Shown piece after piece: positions 18,037 through 26,356 of a DNA stretch of 64,000 bases. The stretch comes from Sediminibacterium ginsengisoli (GTDB taxonomy: Bacteria; Bacteroidota; Bacteroidia; Chitinophagales; Chitinophagaceae). Made by a program: the position numbers and the translations under genes. The DNA lies in contig CAMDLR010000004.1 of assembly GCA_945901845.1 (NCBI GenBank), forward strand, positions 1 to 64,000. Direction: 5' to 3'. The notes beneath the pieces are model-generated. The model did not search any database, was not told where the DNA came from, and saw only the letters and a program-made list of their open reading frames with translations. Every line of letters begins with the position of its first letter. Position 1 is the first letter of the stretch.

Positions 18037-18801
18037 ATGAATCCACTCGCTTCAAGTTTTTTACAACTGGTTACCATCATGGATGAGTTAAGGGAGCAGT
18101 GCCCTTGGGATAAAAAGCAAACGATAGGTACGCTGAGATCCATGACCATCGAGGAAACCTATGAACTAGCTGATGCTATTACAAATAAAGATTGGAATGG
18201 TATTAGAGAAGAACTTGGGGATGTATTACTTCATATTTTGTTTTATGCACGCATTGGAAAAGAAGAAAATAAATTTCAATTACAAGAAGTGATTGATGGA
18301 ATTGCAAAAAAATTAATTGATAGGCATCCTCATATTTATGGTGATGTGAAAGTAGAAAATGAGGAAGACGTTAAGCGAAACTGGGAGAAACTAAAATTAA
18401 AAGAAGGAAAAACGTCGGTACTCAGTGGGGTGCCCGTATCGTTACCTGCACTTGTAAAAGCAACGCGTATGCAAGTAAAAGCAAAGCAAGTTGGGTTTGA
18501 ATGGAAAGAAACTTCTGAGGTTTGGAATAAAGTAGAAGAGGAGATAGGAGAGCTTAAAGAAGCTGTTGCCAGTTCCGATGTTTCTAACATGGAAGATGAG
18601 TTTGGTGATGTGCTTTTTAGTTTGGTAAACTATGCACGGTTTATTGGCGTAGATCCAGAATCGGCGCTTGAAAAAACAAACCTAAAATTTAGAACCCGCT
18701 TTATGTATATGGAAGCGCAGGCTACAGCCCAGGGTAAAAATTTAGGGGATATGACCTTATCAGAGATGGATCTGCTTTGGAACGAAGCCAAAACTAAATA
18801 G
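18037..18801 (+). CDS. mazG: Nucleoside triphosphate pyrophosphohydrolase
   Basis: Hydrolyses (d)NTPs to monophosphates and pyrophosphate, clearing aberrant nucleotides. The 254 residues hold the two tandem MazG domains of the full-length enzyme: MDELREQCPWDKKQTIGTLR with EETYELADAI and EELGDVLLHILFYARI in the first, and EEIGELKEAV with EDEFGDVLFSLVNYARF in the second. These ExxE and ExxD pairs bind magnesium. It is the last gene of the smc group and converges with the PolX-like gene ten bases away. Confidence 0.95.
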   Translation: MNPLASSFLQLVTIMDELREQCPWDKKQTIGTLRSMTIEETYELADAITNKDWNGIREELGDVLLHILFYARIGKEENKFQLQEVIDGIAKKLIDRHPHIYGDVKVENEEDVKRNWEKLKLKEGKTSVLSGVPVSLPALVKATRMQVKAKQVGFEWKETSEVWNKVEEEIGELKEAVASSDVSNMEDEFGDVLFSLVNYARFIGVDPESALEKTNLKFRTRFMYMEAQATAQGKNLGDMTLSEMDLLWNEAKTK

Positions 18802-18811
18802 CCACAAATTT

Positions 18812-20488
18812 TTATTTCCTTTTTGTTTGCTGCATAGCAACCCATTTTTCAAAGGCATCTAGGGTATAGCTACTCAGGTTGTTTTCTTTGGTTACACCCG
18901 CTTTTTGAGCTACTAAAACGCCATACCTGCAATCTTCAAAGCCTTGGGTAGCATGTGCATCTGGATTAATAGAAATGAGTACGCCTTTATTAAGTGCTTT
19001 TCCAATCATGCGCCAATCAATATCCAACCTCCGAGGGTGGGCATTTAATTCTATCACTACATTGTTTGCGGCACAGGCATCAATAATTTTCTGGTGGTCT
19101 ACAGGATAGCCCTTACGACTTAATAATAATCTACCAGTCATGTGCCCAAGTATATTTGTGTATGGATTTTCGATGGCTGTAATAAGCCGTTGCATGGCCT
19201 TTTCTTCCCCCATTTTTAAATTCGAATGCACTGATGCTATTACTAAATCAAATGTTTGTAAGACCTGTGGTGCATAATCAAGGTTTCCATCATATAAAAT
19301 ATCGCTTTCAATACTCTTAAATATTTTAAAGGGAGCTAATTGTGTGTTTAGCTGATCTATTTCTTTGTGCTGCGATATAATGCGGTCTTCTTGAAGGCCG
19401 CTTGCATAAAATGCCGATTTTGAGTGGTCGCTCATTACTAAATATTCAAATCCTTTTGCTTTAGCAGCAGTGGCCATGTCTAAAATTGTGTTAGAGCCAT
19501 CACTCCATTTACTATGGCTATGAATAATGCCTTTAATATCTGAAGGTATAATAATGGTAGGAAGGCCCTTATTAGACGCTGTTTCAATAACATTAGCATC
19601 TTCTCTTAGATAAGGTGGGATATAGGGGATATTGGCCGCTTTAAAGATGTCTTCTTCAGAAATATAGCTTTGTGCAAGCCCTTCTGGCACCAATTCGTTT
19701 ATTTTTTCTAAAAAAGAAGGGGCACAAGATGTCTCAAAGACCGTTTTTACTAGATTTTTAGTGTCTACAATATGAAATCCGAGGGTACTATTTTCTTGTG
19801 AAGTAACTTCTAAATAACCTGGGGTACTGGACTGAATTTCGAAATTATTTTCTTCAAAAAAACTTTCCAGGGGGGCTAATTCTTGGTCCGTTACCCACTC
19901 CAAAATGGTAATGACCTCCTGTTGTTGTCTAAAAGCACCGGTTACAAAAAAGCTAGATTCATTAAAATGTTCGGTCCATTTTTCTTGCAAAAGCCCTACC
20001 ACGGGTTCCATTTGTGCGTACAAAAAATTACCCTGTGCGTTTATATAAAATTCGATGGACGCTTTTATATTGGCTTGCGTTTTTTCTCCAAAACCTTTGT
20101 AAAGGGTTAGTCGGTTTTCTTCGCAAGCATAGAGCAGCTCACCGAGTGTTTCAATTTCTAATTCTTTCCAAATGGTAGAAATTTTTTTTGGACCAATACC
20201 TTTTATGCGCAGCATCTCTAAAATGCCTGCTGGCGTTTTTTGTAAATAGCTATCTAAAATTTCAAGTTGTCCTGTTTCTAATTGCGCTATAATTTTTTTG
20301 CCGGTTGTAGCACCAATACCACGCTGGGAAAAAATTGTTTGCGGATCAAGTGTAGACAATTCAGTTTCTAATTTATCTATCGTGAAAGCCGCACTGGCAT
20401 AGGATTTGGCCTTAAATGCGTCGTCTCCATGTATGTCCATTAATTTGGAGAGGAGGGAGAAATTATCTGCAATCGCTTCGTTGGTCAT
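18812..20488 (-). CDS. PolX-family HhH/PHP protein with degenerate polymerase core
   Basis: A 558-residue protein with the PolX layout: an N-terminal 8-kDa-like region with two helix-hairpin-helix elements (FSQRGIGATTGKKI and MLRIKGIGPKKISTI), a polymerase-beta-like middle and a C-terminal PHP phosphoesterase. The PHP part is intact: IHSHSKWSDGSNT, VMSDHS, ESDILYDG, VIASVHS, ELNAHPRRLD and NPDAHA supply the metal ligands. In the polymerase part, the place of the GSxRR and DxD motifs reads VTGAFRQQQEVITILEWV, with the acidic metal ligands absent. A 3'-5' exonuclease or AP-endonuclease role without synthesis is therefore inferred. The ATG at 20488 is preferred over the track start at 20509. Confidence 0.88.
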   Translation of the reverse strand: MTNEAIADNFSLLSKLMDIHGDDAFKAKSYASAAFTIDKLETELSTLDPQTIFSQRGIGATTGKKIIAQLETGQLEILDSYLQKTPAGILEMLRIKGIGPKKISTIWKELEIETLGELLYACEENRLTLYKGFGEKTQANIKASIEFYINAQGNFLYAQMEPVVGLLQEKWTEHFNESSFFVTGAFRQQQEVITILEWVTDQELAPLESFFEENNFEIQSSTPGYLEVTSQENSTLGFHIVDTKNLVKTVFETSCAPSFLEKINELVPEGLAQSYISEEDIFKAANIPYIPPYLREDANVIETASNKGLPTIIIPSDIKGIIHSHSKWSDGSNTILDMATAAKAKGFEYLVMSDHSKSAFYASGLQEDRIISQHKEIDQLNTQLAPFKIFKSIESDILYDGNLDYAPQVLQTFDLVIASVHSNLKMGEEKAMQRLITAIENPYTNILGHMTGRLLLSRKGYPVDHQKIIDACAANNVVIELNAHPRRLDIDWRMIGKALNKGVLISINPDAHATQGFEDCRYGVLVAQKAGVTKENNLSSYTLDAFEKWVAMQQTKRK

Positions 20489-20517
20489 GGGTATGAAATT
20501 GGGTCTCAATATAGCAC

Positions 20518-20547
20518 AAAAAAAAGTCCCGCAAGATTGCGGGACTT
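20518..20547 (-). terminator. Intrinsic terminator of the H1-like gene
   Basis: On the minus strand a stem of ten or eleven base pairs (AAGTCCCGCAA / TTGCGGGACTT, 20524-20547) is followed by eight T residues. It lies 34 bases downstream of the H1-like stop codon, between that gene and the PolX-like gene. Confidence 0.88.
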
Positions 20548-20580
20548 CTAAATCTATTTTTAGCTAAAGCTAAACTAAGA

Positions 20581-20838
20581 TTACTTCTTTTTAGCAGCCT
20601 TCTTAGGAGCAGCTTTTTTAGCAGCCTTCTTAGGAGCAGCTTTCTTAGCAGCTTTCTTAGGAGCAGCTTTCTTAGCAGCCTTCTTAGGAGCAGCTTTTTT
20701 AGCAGCTTTCTTAGGAGCAGCTTTCTTAGGAGCAGCTTTTTTAGCAGCTTTTTTAGGAGCAGCTTTTTTAGCAGCTTTTTTAGGAGCAGCAGCCTTTTTA
20801 GGGGCAGCTTTCTTAGCAGCTTTTTTTGCAGTTGCCAT
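20581..20838 (-). CDS. Histone-H1-like lysine/alanine-rich protein
   Basis: An 85-residue, extremely basic low-complexity protein made almost wholly of KKAAPKKAA repeats after MATAKKAAKK. This composition matches the C-terminal tail of eukaryotic H1 and bacterial H1-like proteins (Hc1/HctB-like, known in Chlamydia and Bacteroidota), which bind DNA without sequence preference. No globular domain is present. It follows rpmA on the same strand by about 75 bases and has its own strong terminator. The DNA repeats (AGCAGCTTTCTTAGGAGC and variants) make the copy number prone to slippage, so length may vary between strains or be mis-assembled. Confidence 0.85.
   Translation of the reverse strand: MATAKKAAKKAAPKKAAAPKKAAKKAAPKKAAKKAAPKKAAPKKAAKKAAPKKAAKKAAPKKAAKKAAPKKAAKKAAPKKAAKKK
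20590..20830. repeat. Imperfect tandem repeats inside the H1-like gene
   Basis: About 240 bases of imperfect repeats built on units such as GGAGCAGCTTTCTTAGCAGC, in 12- to 30-base periods. They encode the KKAAPKK repeats and are in frame, so gain or loss of units would keep the protein open. Confidence 0.85.
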
Positions 20839-20913
20839 GTTTTTTTGATTTAATGGTTAGTAAATAATACATTAAAAGTAAAAAATTATTTCAAACTACA
20901 AAAAAATATTTTT

Positions 20914-21180
20914 TTAAGCAGTTGGAGTTGGGGTAGCAACCGACACTGTTGTTCTGTCATTTCTGCCTTTTTTAAACTCTACAAGTCCGTCTTTCAACGC
21001 GAATAAAGTAAAGTCTAAACCAACGCCAACATTTTTACCAGGGTGGTACTGCGTACCTCTCTGACGAATAATGATATTGCCTGCGATGGCTGGTTGGCCA
21101 CCATAAATCTTAACGCCCAAACGCTTACTCTGTGAGTCGCGGCCGTTCTTTACACTACCTTCACCTTTTTTGTGTGCCAT
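20914..21180 (-). CDS. rpmA: 50S ribosomal protein L27
   Basis: An 88-residue ribosomal protein near the peptidyl-transferase centre. [20 protein letters not shown] followed by LGVKIYGGQ is the universal L27 opening, without the cleavable N-terminal extension seen in Firmicutes; NIIIRQRGT and HPGKNVGVG are conserved core. A short Ser/Thr/Pro/Ala tail (SVATPTPTA) is a small lineage-specific addition. It lies 19 bases downstream of rplU, the usual order. Confidence 0.98.
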   Translation of the reverse strand: MAHKKGEGSVKNGRDSQSKRLGVKIYGGQPAIAGNIIIRQRGTQYHPGKNVGVGLDFTLFALKDGLVEFKKGRNDRTTVSVATPTPTA

Positions 21181-21199
21181 GGTATAATACTATTTTAAA

Positions 21200-21505
21200 T
21201 TAAGCGATGCTTTCTATTTTAATACGCGTATAATGCGTTCTGTGACCGTGCTTCTTGCGGAAGCCCTTTCTTCTTTTCATCTTAAAGGCGATCACTTTTT
21301 CACCTTGTACTAGGTCGCTGAGAATTTCTGCTTTAACGATTTCTTTAACGGCAGTGCCAAGGGCAATTTTACCGTTATTTTCAACCATTAATACATCAGA
21401 GAACTCAACTTTGTCTCCGGTTTTACCTTGCAGGTGAGGTACGTACAAGCTCTGTCCTGCTTGCACTTTAAATTGTTGACCTGCGATTTTTACAACTGCT
21501 AACAT
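21200..21505 (-). CDS. rplU: 50S ribosomal protein L21
   Basis: A 101-residue 23S rRNA-binding protein: MLAVVKIAGQQFKVQAGQ at the start, then VLMVENNGKIALGTA and a basic tail KMKRRKGFRKKHGHRTHYTR, which is the L21 signature. It is first in the rplU-rpmA-H1-like unit and has a perfect -7 box upstream at 21527-21534. Confidence 0.98.
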   Translation of the reverse strand: MLAVVKIAGQQFKVQAGQSLYVPHLQGKTGDKVEFSDVLMVENNGKIALGTAVKEIVKAEILSDLVQGEKVIAFKMKRRKGFRKKHGHRTHYTRIKIESIA

Positions 21506-21526
21506 AGCTATCCAAAATTAGGACGG

Positions 21527-21534
21527 CAAAGGTA
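21527..21534 (-). promoter_or_regulatory. -7 promoter box for rplU-rpmA
   Basis: Minus strand TACCTTTG, a perfect TAnnTTTG box 21 bases before the rplU ATG. No -33 TTTG at standard spacing. Confidence 0.55.
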
Positions 21535-21654
21535 AGGTTTTGGAGTGAAAAACGTATAAAATTCTGCTTCTTCTTGTTAAAAAATCATAAATTGTTGATT
21601 TTCAACACATTAATATCTTAACAATTACAAATAATTCTGAAGCCTACAATTCTC

Positions 21655-21662
21655 TATTTTTG
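21655..21662 (+). promoter_or_regulatory. -7 promoter box for the GH3-family gene
   Basis: TATTTTTG, a perfect TAnnTTTG box ending 27 bases before the ATG at 21690. The TTG start in the ORF track (21660) lies inside it. Confidence 0.5.
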
Positions 21663-21689
21663 CTGGGTCTAATACCTATAGGTCATTCA

Positions 21690-23198
21690 ATGAATCTAAA
21701 ATCATTACTTGCCAAGCCCTTTGCTCATTATATAGCCAATAAGGTTAAAAAAGAGGCAAAGCAGGCTATACAAGACCAAACCACCATCTTTAAGGCTTTA
21801 TTAAAGGTGCTCAAGCATACCCAATTTGGTAAAGACCATGTGGCAGATGCGGTACAAGACTATGATAGCTTTAAAAAAGCCATTCCCATTAGAGATTACG
21901 AGCGGTTTGTTCCTTATATCAATATGATAAAAGAGGGCAAGCAAAATATATTATGGAAAGGGCTCCCCATTTATTTTGCCAAAACAAGCGGCACTACAAG
22001 CGGGGTTAAATACATCCCCATTACCAAAGACTCGATTGACAACCATATTAATACAGCCCGCAACGCACTACTTTGTTATATGGCCGAAACGGGTAATACC
22101 GGTTTTGCATCTGGTAAATTGATATTTTTAAGTGGCTCCCCCGAATTAGAACGCGTTGGTGGCATTGCTACCGGACGGTTAAGTGGTATTGTAAATCACC
22201 ACGTGCCGGCTTATTTAAGGTCCAACCAATTACCTACTTACGAAACCAATTGCATGGAAGATTGGGAACAAAAATTAGACGCCATTGTATTAGAAACAAT
22301 GCATCAAGATATGACCCTTATTAGTGGTATTCCACCTTGGGTTCAAATGTATTTTGATAGATTGGAAACAACCACTGGAAAAAAAATAGGCGAACTGTTT
22401 CCTAATTTTAATGTCATGGTACAAGGTGGTGTCAACTTTGAACCATATAAAGCCAAATTATTTGAAAGTATAGGTCGTAAAATTGATACCGTAGAACTCT
22501 TTCCAGCAAGTGAAGGATTCTTTGCTTTTCAGGATACTCAAAATGAATCAGGTTTATTATTAAATACCAATAGCGGTATCTTTTTTGAATTTATTCCAGC
22601 TAACGAAATTTTTGATGAAAACCCTACACGGCTTTGTTTACAAGAGGTTGAGCTGGGTGTCAATTACGCACTCATCATCAATAGCAATGCTGGACTATGG
22701 GGTTATAATATTGGTGATACCGTAAAATTTGTAAGTATAGACCCCTATAAAATTGTTGTGACTGGAAGGATCAAACATTTTATTTCTGCATTTGGTGAAC
22801 ATGTGATTGGAGAAGAAGTCGAAGCAGCACTTTTACAAGTTGCGGCACAAACAAATACTAGTATTACAGAGTTTACAGTTGCGCCATTTGTAGCAGGGGT
22901 CGATGCGGCAGGAAAAAGCTACCACGAATGGTTTATTTCTTTTGAAAAAGCACCCCCAAATTTGGATGATTTTGCTGCCCAGTTAGACACCGCCATGCGT
23001 CAACATAATGTGTATTATGACGACCTTATTAAAGGGGCTATTTTAGAACCATTAAAAATACGAACACTACAAAGCGATGCTTTTGTGCAGTATATGCGTG
23101 CTATTGGCAAACTAGGGGGTCAAAATAAAGTGCCAAGGCTAAGTAATGACAGGGTGTTAGCAGATGCACTTTCAAACTACCTTGCCCCTCTATTGTAG
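21690..23198 (+). CDS. GH3 auxin-responsive-promoter family protein (acyl-adenylate-forming)
   Basis: A 502-residue member of the GH3 family, related to plant acyl acid-amido synthetases and to the ANL adenylating superfamily. Visible are the ATP-binding loop KTSGTTSGVKYIPIT, the second nucleotide segment LFPASEGFFAFQD and GLWGYNIGDTVKFVS, followed by VTGRIKHFISAFGEHV, which is the hinge leading into the C-terminal lid. Bacterial GH3 proteins are widespread in Bacteroidota but their acid and amine substrates are not established. The ATG at 21690 is preferred because the track TTG is in the promoter box. It stands 59 bases ahead of dxr. Confidence 0.88.
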   Translation: MNLKSLLAKPFAHYIANKVKKEAKQAIQDQTTIFKALLKVLKHTQFGKDHVADAVQDYDSFKKAIPIRDYERFVPYINMIKEGKQNILWKGLPIYFAKTSGTTSGVKYIPITKDSIDNHINTARNALLCYMAETGNTGFASGKLIFLSGSPELERVGGIATGRLSGIVNHHVPAYLRSNQLPTYETNCMEDWEQKLDAIVLETMHQDMTLISGIPPWVQMYFDRLETTTGKKIGELFPNFNVMVQGGVNFEPYKAKLFESIGRKIDTVELFPASEGFFAFQDTQNESGLLLNTNSGIFFEFIPANEIFDENPTRLCLQEVELGVNYALIINSNAGLWGYNIGDTVKFVSIDPYKIVVTGRIKHFISAFGEHVIGEEVEAALLQVAAQTNTSITEFTVAPFVAGVDAAGKSYHEWFISFEKAPPNLDDFAAQLDTAMRQHNVYYDDLIKGAILEPLKIRTLQSDAFVQYMRAIGKLGGQNKVPRLSNDRVLADALSNYLAPLL

Positions 23199-23257
23199 TT
23201 TAATTTTATCTTATCTTGTGGCAGTAAAAAATTAGGGTAGGTAATACCCATATAAAA

Positions 23258-24418
23258 ATGAGTAGTCAAAAAAGGATCGCCATATTCGGCTCTACAGGTT
23301 CGATAGGAACGCAGGCACTTGAAGTGATTGCAGCCAACCCAACATTATTTAGTGCCGAGGTATTAACAGCGCAAAGCAATGACACCCTATTAATTGAACA
23401 AGCCTTAGCGTTCAATCCTAATGTTGTTGTTATCGGGGATGAAAAAAAATACCTCACTGTAAAAGAAGCGCTCTCCAAAACAGACATTAAAGTTTTTGCA
23501 GGAGAGCAAGCACTTGTTGAAGTTGCTGCACTTGATTGTTACGATATGATGCTTGCTGGCATTGTTGGTTATGCAGGATTAAAACCTACTTTAAAAGCCA
23601 TTTCATGCGGTAAGCCAATTGCACTAGCCAATAAAGAAACCCTTGTGGTTGCAGGTGATATTGTGATGCAAATGGCCATGGAAAAAAGAGTGCCTATTAT
23701 TCCCGTAGACTCAGAACACTCTGCCATATTCCAATGTTTGGTAGGAGAGGGTCGTAATAAAATTGAGCGCATTATTTTAACGGCTAGCGGTGGTCCATTT
23801 TTAGGTAAAAAACCTAATTTTTTGGTGAATGTAAAACGTGACCATGCACTACAACATCCTAACTGGAGTATGGGTGCAAAAATTAGTGTAGACTCTGCAA
23901 CCCTTATGAATAAAGGGCTTGAGATGATTGAAGCCAAGTGGTTGTTTAATTTACAACCTGCACAAATTGAAGTGGTGATTCATCCGCAAAGTATTATACA
24001 TAGTATGGTGCAATTTGATGACGGAAGTATTAAGGCACAAATGGGGCTTCCTGATATGAAACTTCCTATACAGTATGCACTCGCTTTTCCGCAGCGCCTA
24101 GAAAATAATTTTCCGCGCTACGATTTTAGAAAGCCAAATGCCTTAACATTTGACGAGCCCGATACCAAAACTTTTAGAAATTTAGCCCTTGCGATAGAGG
24201 CACTTCATAAAGGAGGCAACCTGCCATGTATTTTAAATGCGGCCAATGAAATTGCAGTGTATGCTTTTTTAAGAAACCGAATTGGGTTTTTAGATATGAC
24301 AGAAGTTGTGGAACAAACCATGCAAAAAATGCCATTCATCGAAAAGCCAACCCTCGAACAGTATTTTGAAAGTGACGGTGAAGCAAGAAGTTTTGCTGCG
24401 TCACTCATCCATTTATAA
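23258..24418 (+). CDS. dxr: 1-deoxy-D-xylulose 5-phosphate reductoisomerase
   Basis: Second enzyme of the MEP isoprenoid pathway, giving 2-C-methyl-D-erythritol 4-phosphate with NADPH. The 386 residues start with the Rossmann motif IFGSTGSIGTQALEVI, then ALANKETLVVAGDIV, the metal site PVDSEHSAIFQCL and the substrate loop ASGGPF, with LMNKGLEMIEAKWLF and HPQSIIHSMVQF further on. All are canonical. rseP follows after 21 bases, a pairing frequent in bacteria. Confidence 0.97.
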   Translation: MSSQKRIAIFGSTGSIGTQALEVIAANPTLFSAEVLTAQSNDTLLIEQALAFNPNVVVIGDEKKYLTVKEALSKTDIKVFAGEQALVEVAALDCYDMMLAGIVGYAGLKPTLKAISCGKPIALANKETLVVAGDIVMQMAMEKRVPIIPVDSEHSAIFQCLVGEGRNKIERIILTASGGPFLGKKPNFLVNVKRDHALQHPNWSMGAKISVDSATLMNKGLEMIEAKWLFNLQPAQIEVVIHPQSIIHSMVQFDDGSIKAQMGLPDMKLPIQYALAFPQRLENNFPRYDFRKPNALTFDEPDTKTFRNLALAIEALHKGGNLPCILNAANEIAVYAFLRNRIGFLDMTEVVEQTMQKMPFIEKPTLEQYFESDGEARSFAASLIHL

Positions 24419-24439
24419 AAAGCATCTCAATATATATTT

Positions 24440-25789
24440 ATGACATTATTAGCGATAGATTGGTTAAGTGTTGGCGTTAAAGCTGGACAGTTTATTTTAT
24501 CTTTTTCAATTTTAGTAACCCTACATGAGCTAGGGCATTTTATTCCTGCCAAATTATTTAAATGCAGGGTAGATAAATTTTATTTATTCTTTGATCCTTG
24601 GTTTAGTATTTGGAAAAAGAAAAAAGGTGAAACCGAATATGGTATTGGATGGGTGCCGTTTGGTGGCTATGTAAAAATTGCCGGCATGATTGACGAGAGC
24701 ATGGATAAAGCGCAAATGAATAAGCCCCCAGAACCACACGAGTTTAGATCTAAACCAGCCTGGCAGCGTTTAATTATTATGATCGGTGGAGTGCTCGTGA
24801 ATGTCATATTGGCGATTATTATTTTTATTGGCATTACCTGGGTATGGGGTGAAGAATATTTACCCGTTAAAAATTTAAAAAATGGAATTGTTGCCGATTC
24901 ATTGGCGAAATCAATAGGCATTAAAGATGGTGATAATGTGGTAGGTATTGATGGCAAACCACTTGAAGCATTTGGTACCCTAGAAGCAGAAATGGTTTTA
25001 AATGATGCAAAGGTTTTACAAGTTACCAGAAACGATAGTACCATGGACATACAAGTGCCTGAAGGCTTTATTGGAAAACTAGCCAAGGTTGCCAATGAAA
25101 CATCACTTGTGATGCCGCGTTATCCGGCCATTGTAGACTCTGTGTCGAGCACCGCCGTATTTACGAAAGATGCACTTATTAAGAATGACCAGCTCATTGC
25201 TTTTAATAATAAACCATTTTTGTTTTACCACGAGTTTGATCAGCTAAAAAAAGGATACGAAGATTCTATTGTGAGTTTAACTGTGCTTCGTGGTGCTGAT
25301 ACTGTGGATGTGCGCGTTAAAGTAAATGAAAAAGGGAAGCTTGGTTTTTTTGGTAAAAACCCGCTCGTTTTATTTGGAACCAACACTAAAACCTATGGCT
25401 TTTTTGAATCTATCCCGGTAGGTTTTACAAAAACTTGGGAAACACTTGATCGTTATGTTACGGGTATCAAACAAATTTTTACAGGTAAGGTAGCCGCAAG
25501 TGATTCACTTGGAAGCGTTATTAGTATTGGTAATACTTTCCCGGGTACTTGGGATTGGGAACGTTTTTGGACATTAACAGGTATATTTTCTATCATACTT
25601 GCGTTCATGAATATTTTACCTATTCCTGCGCTTGATGGCGGACATGCATTCTTTATTCTCTATGAAATGATTACCAAGCGTAAACCTTCCGATAAGTTTA
25701 TGGAATACGCACAAATGGTGGGCATGGTGCTATTATTAAGTTTAATGGTATACGCGCTAGGTCTCGACTTTTGGAGATTATTTAAATAA
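24440..25789 (+). CDS. rseP: RIP metalloprotease RseP (site-2 protease)
   Basis: A 449-residue inner-membrane zinc protease that cleaves anti-sigma factors or remnant signal peptides within the membrane. The zinc site VTLHELGHFIPAKLF lies in the first membrane segment and the third ligand in NILPIPALDGGH in the C-terminal one. Between them is a periplasmic region with one clear PDZ-like repeat (SIGIKDGDNVVGIDGKPLE) and a second, weaker one (FTKDALIKNDQLIAFNNKPF). It is probably co-transcribed with dxr. The regulated sigma factor is not in the window. Confidence 0.95.
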   Translation: MTLLAIDWLSVGVKAGQFILSFSILVTLHELGHFIPAKLFKCRVDKFYLFFDPWFSIWKKKKGETEYGIGWVPFGGYVKIAGMIDESMDKAQMNKPPEPHEFRSKPAWQRLIIMIGGVLVNVILAIIIFIGITWVWGEEYLPVKNLKNGIVADSLAKSIGIKDGDNVVGIDGKPLEAFGTLEAEMVLNDAKVLQVTRNDSTMDIQVPEGFIGKLAKVANETSLVMPRYPAIVDSVSSTAVFTKDALIKNDQLIAFNNKPFLFYHEFDQLKKGYEDSIVSLTVLRGADTVDVRVKVNEKGKLGFFGKNPLVLFGTNTKTYGFFESIPVGFTKTWETLDRYVTGIKQIFTGKVAASDSLGSVISIGNTFPGTWDWERFWTLTGIFSIILAFMNILPIPALDGGHAFFILYEMITKRKPSDKFMEYAQMVGMVLLLSLMVYALGLDFWRLFK

Positions 25790-25804
25790 GTGTTTAAATA
25801 GTGT

Positions 25805-25812
25805 TACCTTTG
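25805..25812 (+). promoter_or_regulatory. -7 promoter box for ssrA
   Basis: TACCTTTG, a perfect TAnnTTTG box 30 bases before the mature tmRNA 5' end, leaving a short leader for RNase P to remove. A -33 element at normal spacing is not evident. Confidence 0.55.
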
Positions 25813-25842
25813 CTGCTAGCTTTTTGCTAACCGCATAGCTAT

Positions 25843-26211
25843 GGGGTCGTACTGGTTTTGACAGCATAGGTTATTGTTGGTGTAAGCATGCAGTGCGTTG
25901 TGTAATTAGCACTTCAATCTGAATACTCAAACTTCAAATGGCAATACTCAGTATGCCATGGCTGCTTAATCAGTGATTAAGTAACCATTTGGGCCGCCGC
26001 ACAGGTTCGCTTATTTCCATGTGCCGTCGCCGACTCAAATCAAAATAAGATGCTGCAATAGAAGGCTGTGACTATTGCTTAAGATTATCCAGCTAAGCGT
26101 TAGGTTGGTTTGTTCGTTCCCGGCCTTTCGTCTACAATGAATACCGAAATAAGCATGTAGAAAGCTAATGGTCACGATGTTTGGACAGGGGTTCGACTCC
26201 CCTCGACTCCA
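25843..26211 (+). ncRNA. ssrA: Transfer-messenger RNA (tmRNA)
   Basis: Rescues ribosomes stalled on broken mRNA and tags the peptide for proteolysis, working with SmpB (encoded at 54.2 kb). The 5' end GGGGTCGTACTGGTTTTGACA and the 3' end GGTTCGACTCCCCTCGACTCCA are the tRNA-like parts: GGGGTCG pairs with CGACTCC with one G-U pair, and the TTCGACTC T-loop is intact. The terminal CCA is not encoded (the sequence continues ACAG). An internal frame encodes GNTQYAMAA followed by TAA. The gene is about 369 bases, a standard one-piece tmRNA, and is missing from the ORF track. A long hairpin follows directly. Confidence 0.97.
25940..25969 (+). other. tmRNA proteolysis-tag reading frame
   Basis: GGC AAT ACT CAG TAT GCC ATG GCT GCT TAA encodes GNTQYAMAA. 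Together with the alanine carried by tmRNA, the tag would be A-GNTQYAMAA. The YAMAA end is the form expected for Bacteroidota tags and for recognition by Clp proteases. The GGC resume codon is inferred from the ending; other frames do not give a tag-like peptide. Confidence 0.88.
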
Positions 26212-26215
26212 CAGA

Positions 26216-26250
26216 AACTAACAATCCCTCAAATTGAGGGATTGTTAGTT
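26216..26250 (+). terminator. Hairpin after ssrA, probable terminator
   Basis: A perfect inverted repeat of 17 bases each side (AACTAACAATCCCTCAA and its complement) around a single A, five bases after the tmRNA end. The following bases TATAAAAG do not form a T-tract, so termination may be inefficient or the hairpin may act in 3' processing. Confidence 0.7.
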
Positions 26251-26356
26251 TATAAAAGCTATGCAAATTGAGAATAATCACATAAACCGCCGTTCAGTAT
26301 TTTTTTTAATTATGTGTTAATAATTGTATTTTCATAATCTATTAATTTTAATATTT

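Noticed and set aside
20581-20838. Short regular repeats that could suggest a CRISPR array
   Set aside because: The repeats are contiguous, in frame, lack unique spacers and encode KKAAPKK units of an H1-like protein.
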